NCBI RefSeq assembly: GCF_026151205.1
Contig: NC_087081.1
Span: 2,671,246 to 2,735,245 of the forward strand
Direction: 5' to 3'
DNA: 64,000 bases
Source: Bolinopsis microptera
Taxonomy: Eukaryota > Ctenophora > Tentaculata > Lobata > Bolinopsidae
Positions 58,575 to 64,000 of the stretch are shown in pieces. Position 1 is the first letter of the stretch. Each line of letters starts with the position of its first letter. Below the pieces are notes generated by a model that worked only from the letters and a program-made list of their open reading frames with translations, did no database searches and was not told where the DNA came from. Made by a program: the position numbers and the translations under genes.

Positions 58575-59605
58575 GGAGCTGGATCACGTACTAAGTTCTG
58601 TACGTGATGTCGACTAAGTGGAATTTTGGAATTTTTCAAAAAGACTCACCCACCCCCTTCGCGGTAATAACTGTTTTTTTCGGATAATAATTAAGACACC
58701 CACCCCTTTTGCGGCTTTTGCGGTACTAACTGTTGAGAAATCACGGTACTAACTGTGTATTGGTATATAAAATAAGATACCCACCCAAAAATTGCTTTAA
58801 ACAGCTCATTAAACATGACTTTTTAGTTTTAAAAGGATCCGGTATTGAATGTAAACAATAAAACTAACAGTTGAGATATCTATGCTTAAATAAATACAGA
58901 TTATAACACGTTAGCGGGCTGAAAAATGCTGGGCCTTTTTAGTAGCAGGCTGCGCATGCCCGCTGTAATAAAAAAGCTTGCTGGTGAATATAAAGCTGTT
59001 TCAGTGTAACGTATACGACTCGTATGGTCATGGACACAACCTGTACCTCTGTACTGAAGCGTGTTTTACTACATGACACATCATTCAAGAACCAGTAGTT
59101 GAAATAAATTTTAAAATAAATTAAACACTGCACCTTCTCAAGTGGAAAAGTCAACAAAGGCGACTTTTTAAAATTATACAAAAGATCAATCACATTCTGT
59201 TTAATAAATAATACCCTTATTTGATAACTGTTTTTGGGCAAATGAGACCTAAGACCCACTATTTAGTACCATTTACTAACTGTTTTTGGGAAATGGGCAA
59301 ATTACCCAATATTAAGTAATTAGTGGGGATTTTGTTTTCAATGTAGTGGAATTAGATACAAATTTACAAAAAAAGGAAAAACAAATTTTAAAAACCCAAA
59401 AAAAACCATTTCCAAAATAAAAATTTGAGGTAAAATGGGTTTTTTGGGGTTGGACACCCCCCTTAGTACCATGTACTAACTGTTTTTCTGGGAAATGAGC
59501 AGCAGATCCACCACTTAGTACAAAAGTATTAACTGTGTTTTGGAAGAAAATATGATCCACCACCCCAACGTCACGTCCAGTACTAAGCGCGCGATCCCCT
59601 TGGGA
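58575..59605. mobile_element. repeat element with internal GTACTAACTGTTTTT copies
   Basis: The left end reads GGATCACGTACTAAG...TACGTGATG; the right end, reversed, reads GGGATC...CTTAGTACTGGACGTGACG, a loose terminal inverted repeat. Inside, a unit built from GTACTAACTGTTTTT, GGGAAAT and CCACC(C/A) occurs at least six times, diverged. No coding sequence. A non-autonomous DNA transposon is the best guess. Confidence 0.5.
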
Positions 59606-62029
59606 TACCAAAGGTCAAAGTATCATTGACATTAGAAACAATGTAAATAATATCAATATTAATATCGGGTAAAAATGAAGACCCCGAATATACGCGGTAA
59701 AACAGGGTAAGACAGTATACAACAAATCACTTAAAGTTAGGCTCGGGAGCAGAATAATGTCAATTCACGGGAAGGGTTTGTAAAGGGTATTATCTTAATT
59801 ACTTCGCCGTCAATATTTTATACGTCCAAGATAAGGATGACTCGAAGCTTCTCTAATTACGAGATTTGTAGACCTACTAAATAAAAAACCTCAGTTGATC
59901 GTGTTAATCCTACTGGGTGTAATCCTGATTTTGCTTTATTTTTAGATTGGAGCCCGGTGACATGCTGTCTGGATGAGCCCTACTATCCTAAAATCCAACT
60001 AGCAACAGGACTCTACGATTTACTGCCCTGTGTAACATTTCACCAACCCTGATCCGATTAAGATAGGATAAATATGATGAATTAACTTTGATTTTTTTAA
60101 ATATTGTTACCCATGCTCACAGTAGTAACTGGAACAAATCAGTACTCAGTGGAACACGTAAGGGTTATAATCATATTGATGGTGAAAACATTGTCCGACA
60201 GAATTTGAGAAGTTGAGAATAATCGATGGAGTTACAGTCGACGTTAATCACGGCCCAGGCGGAAAGTACCAAAGCGCTTCTAGTTCTACAGAAAAGGGTG
60301 TTCCAACAAGTGGATTGAGAGAACCTATTAAGTAAATGGCAAAACAGAACTCTAGTTGTTTAATAAATACCCTCGCAGGTAATATAGGTATCACCCGTAA
60401 TTGAGATGGATTTATTTCCGATACGAGATTGGGGACGGGTTCTATAAACAAAGAAACAAGTAAATTGTCTGGCAATCCGCCCTCCAATCCGCTGCCAAGT
60501 TTCTGCAACCGATACAAGTTCTGACCTCACACTCACACCGTGTAAACTGTAATAAACACTCGAGTTGGTGGCCGCAGTATCAGTTCACAATAAATACTGA
60601 ACAGTGACGAGTTAACTGTAACCAGTCCGAGTCAACAACAAAAAAGAGTGAGATTCACAGAGATCATGGCGTTCAAATACTTTCTGCGGAAAAGGCTGTC
60701 CAACATATCTGTGCAACATGTCGGGTGACGACCCGTATTACCAGCCTAAACAAAGACACGGCTCACTGACAAGCAGTTTACATGGTACCGGGTAAGGTAC
60801 TTCAAGTAAAACATGCTCGACCTAGCGACCACATGCTCATCCATTGGCTGGTTACGCGAATACGGGCCTGTGATTGGATACTGTATGGTGCGTGAGCTTC
60901 AGGATGTGAATGTGGAGAACATACCTCCTGAATTACAATCCTTGACCACAGGTCCTGGAGAGAGCAAATAATTATTCATCTAAAACTTGAATAATGAATA
61001 TTGGATCCAAAATGAGTTACAACTTGAACTTCATGCTCCCGCCGCTGTAAATGCCACGATAAAATAAGACTCCACTATTGTGCAGATTTTGAGTTTAATG
61101 AACAAGGGACTGTCGACAACACCCGGGTCTTATCTTCCAGCAAAACATAAATTCTAAGGGTTTAAATAATTTTAAACTTTGTCATGTCTCTTGCGGTGAG
61201 CTTAATTACGGAGATACATATCGAAGGTATCTTTAAAATACAAGACGCATTTAAACGATCAAGACTATCACTTGTTGGAATGGAGCATCTTAATTATAAC
61301 GTAGTAAGAAGTAAGTAGGTTGAAACGAGGCAAGCACACCCAGAGTAGCTCTTGAATCAGGCAGAGCACTTTGTAATGTATGATTATTGAGAGAACCAGC
61401 AAGGTCGAATGTAACTTTAAAGATTGAATTTCAAAATTAGTACATTTATCACAAAATCGGCGGCTGCAACGTAACAACCAAAATCGGGCGTATTTTTCAG
61501 CCGCGATGGAAACGTAAAACTTGGTGAACTAAAGAGCTTTTAACAAATTCTTGCAACTTTACACGGTGAACATACTTGTAGCTTGCAAGCATGCAGGGCT
61601 ACATTGAGCGTGAATATTGCTGGAAATTGTCCAACTTTCGGGAATACCAGGCTGCATGATCACACGCTTTGGTAAGTAGCCCACGTGATATTCGCTAGCA
61701 CAGAGTTTGGAATGTTTATCACGATATCCCCTGAATTAGTTGGGACTTCACTTTGTCTTTAAGAGTGCCAACTTAAGGGCCAAAGGATAAAGTCCTGCAA
61801 ATTTTGAATAATGAATATGTCCATGACGTCACGTGGATACTAGTGAGAATATTCCGCAAAAAAAGTAAAGGTTACGATAAAATTTTCTAATAAATGAAAG
61901 ATGAAACTAAAAATAGGCCAAATCTGATGGTAAATTGATAGAAGTTGCCCTTGCATATTGGAAAGATTAAAATACATATATTTCTAGGCATTGAAAATAT
62001 TATGCATTTTTTCAATAACATAAAGAGTC
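59606..62029. other. non-coding region
   Basis: No supported gene or clear repeat. Short frames at 60248-60517 and 61268-61477 have no recognisable domain or splice context. Confidence 0.4.
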
Positions 62030-62090
62030 TGTTTTCAGTTCAAGCACGTTATGTCTTTATTAAAGACATAACGTGCTTGAACTGAAAACA
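62030..62090. repeat. palindrome 1 of 3, 30-base arms
   Basis: Arms 62030-62059 and 62061-62090 are exact reverse complements around a single T. Confidence 0.95.
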
Positions 62091-62092
62091 TA

Positions 62093-62138
62093 ATTTAAAA
62101 GACAAAATTGATTTTTAAATCAATTTTGTCTTTTAAAT
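62093..62138. repeat. palindrome 2 of 3, 22-base arms
   Basis: Arms 62093-62114 and 62117-62138 are exact reverse complements around TT. Starts two bases after palindrome 1. Confidence 0.95.
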
Positions 62139-62145
62139 GCCTTTT

Positions 62146-62231
62146 AATGCTGGTACCTCCCCCTCAATCCACCTTTTTATTTTGTTTAAAAACAAAATAA
62201 AAAGGTGGATTGAGGGGGAGGTACCAGCATT
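62146..62231. repeat. palindrome 3 of 3, 42-base arms
   Basis: Arms 62146-62187 and 62190-62231 are exact reverse complements around AA. Starts seven bases after palindrome 2. Confidence 0.95.
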
Positions 62232-63670
62232 AACTTCACATTACAATCGAACCAACCAACTGAAAATTGACAAGGTGAACGCAGTACGAGAAAATTATTG
62301 CATTATTAAAAGTACATTAACGCTGAGAGGAAGTGACTAATTTTTGAAAACTTTTCTGGCGCCGACTTCAATATTGAAAGTTACATTGAAAGATATTTTT
62401 AACATCACGGTGAATGAAATAATGAACAAGTTTCATGAGAAGTTTAGAAAAACAGAACGGTGATTTCCGTTTTTGAAAACAGAAATAGTTCATGGTCGAA
62501 TGTGTCCACTATGATAGAGCTGTAAATTGATGATGAAACCTGCCAGCTAAATTCGAAAATAGCCATTAATTGTTTAGAAGAGAAGTGATAATTCCAAAAG
62601 TGCAAGTTTTTAAAATATCAACACCATGCTTGTGAAAATATATATATATAATAGCGGAACGAAAGTTTTACAGATGAGTGGGTCACACTTACGTGTTAAC
62701 TTTTGTCACGTTCGATGGGTAGGATAAAAGCAGTGACAATTCTCAGAAAAAGAGTCACGTTTGATCTTAGAATAGCTTAAATAAGCTTTTCTGTACCATT
62801 CCATCACAGTTTGCTTTTTCATTGGTGTTAAGTATGTCGGGGCAAGAAATAAAACCATGAGAGTTAAATGAGAATATAGCACTAAGCAGTACAAGCGTAA
62901 TCTGATTCAAATGCGAATGACAAGTCAGCTCTCTTGAAATTAAACAATGAAAATTAAAGTTCAGTTACTGCACTAACAGCAACACTTTCGATGTTAATTT
63001 ATGTGGTTATTTTTATGAATACTTCTTTAAGGGACAAGGACCTGCTCCATGTTGTAAATTTAAGCTGGTTCTGCGGTTACAGACTTACAAATACAACTGA
63101 AGTTATGGAACTAGCTTGATGAGAAATAGCATTAAACGTGGGCGGCAGATCTTTCAACGGAAGACTATAATATAGACTAATAGGCTATACTGATATTATA
63201 GGCTACTGTCTATTTGGAAGTTCCCGTGAACCAAGAATATCCGAAAATTAAGCAAATCCTAGGACTCAATTCGATCGAAAAACCTTTTAAGGGCTTATGG
63301 AATGTCTAATGATTTGATCACAGGGCAGATTTAATTTTAAAGGTTCGGTAAAATAATAAGTGATACGGCGATATCAATGTAAGTAAGTCAAAGGAAGTAT
63401 GGAAATAACAAAGTAGAAGGAATTGGACTTTTAAGAAAAGGTTCTTAAAGACACAATATAAATAGACTGTAAAAACGATATCCTCTGCAGAAGAGCGCAG
63501 CCGCAGAAGATTTGTCTGCTGGAAGGAGGGAAGTGAGCTGGAAGTTGGGTGCCAGGAAGCCTGATAAATTCACGATGCACGAGAGTTGAATAATCGGCCA
63601 CGGGCGTCATCGGTTGGATAAAATATCCGGATGATATTGGAGCAAACCTTAAGTGCGCCCTTCTAGTTGG
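62232..63670. other. non-coding region
   Basis: AT-rich; a TA dinucleotide run near 62640. No gene seen. Confidence 0.4.
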
Positions 63671-63679
63671 GATAACGAC

Positions 63680-63952
63680 TCAATCAGATCGCAGTATTCA
63701 AGCTGGTACCCAATCAGAAAGCAGCATGTACGTAATAACCGATCAATACAAAATATTTAGGTAAACAGCCGATCAAGAGGCTTTGAAGAGTACAGTAACC
63801 AATCACGAGTGGGCCCCCTGATCCGCATTCAATCAGAAACTCTGATACCAACCAATCAGAGGGCTGGACGGCGGCACGTGTTTAACCGAAAAGTAGGCGT
63901 GTGATGCTAGCTGGAATTATAGATCGATAAGAAAAGATCGGTATATAAAAAG
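63680..63952 (+). promoter_or_regulatory. CCAAT/TATA promoter facing the right edge
   Basis: CAATCA-type boxes at about 63681, 63710, 63797, 63830 and 63852 (several as CCAATCAG), an E-box CACGTG near 63876, and a strong TATA box GTATATAAAAAG at 63941-63952. The spacing fits a plus-strand RNA polymerase II promoter whose start site would be near 63975. Repeated CCAATCAG plus TATA is common in histone genes, but the gene itself is beyond the window. Confidence 0.55.
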
Positions 63953-64000
63953 GAGAAATTAGCGCACATGTAGATTACAAAAGGTGTGAGGGAAAACAGG

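Overview
The window looks like nuclear DNA of an invertebrate animal, probably an early-branching one such as a cnidarian. That placement is inference. It rests on AT-rich, intron-dense genes with short exons and GT/AG borders, many young LINEs and inverted-repeat elements, GCC2/GCC3-type cysteine repeats joined to a lectin-like domain, and a large many-exon immunoglobulin (Ig) receptor. There are no operons or bacterial signals.

Layout. 1-1334 (-): LINE endonuclease ORF running off the left edge. 1821-7807: one nearly full LINE inserted with its 5' half inverted; the inverted half carries ORF1 (PHD finger, AlkB-type oxygenase, SGNH esterase) and the start of ORF2, and the forward half carries the reverse transcriptase. 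9475-13788 (-): nine-exon secreted protein (signal peptide, lectin-like domain, six cysteine-repeat exons, sushi domain). 14995-15600: LINE tail relic and a tRNA-like SINE. 15894-18611 (+): second, 5'-truncated copy of the same LINE with an open RT frame. 18925-19880: inverted-repeat element with a CT-rich core. 20332-22073 (-): five-exon class A GPCR. 22664-25537: LINE relics and an inverted-repeat element fused to an R2-like LINE end. 29313-30689 (+): two-exon cathepsin-L-like protease. 32385-55999 (-): Ig-superfamily receptor locus, about 15 Ig domains over about 42 exons, ending in a transmembrane helix and cytoplasmic tail; a possible alternative GPI-type end lies in the middle. 56000-63670: mostly non-coding, with a repeat element and three back-to-back palindromes. 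63680-63952: CCAAT boxes and a TATA box pointing out of the right edge.

The exon models were built by hand from GT/AG borders and phase. The cysteine-repeat gene (9 exons, 1437 nt), the GPCR (5 exons, 1104 nt), the protease (2 exons) and the C-terminal 27 exons of the Ig locus each close in frame with no conflict, which is strong internal support.

Most unusual: a LINE ORF1 that joins a PHD finger, an AlkB-family 2-oxoglutarate/Fe(II) dioxygenase with all metal and 2OG ligands, and an SGNH esterase. Also notable are the large Ig receptor, two places in it where an exon end and its splice donor are copied into the next intron beside a minisatellite, and clustered perfect palindromes.
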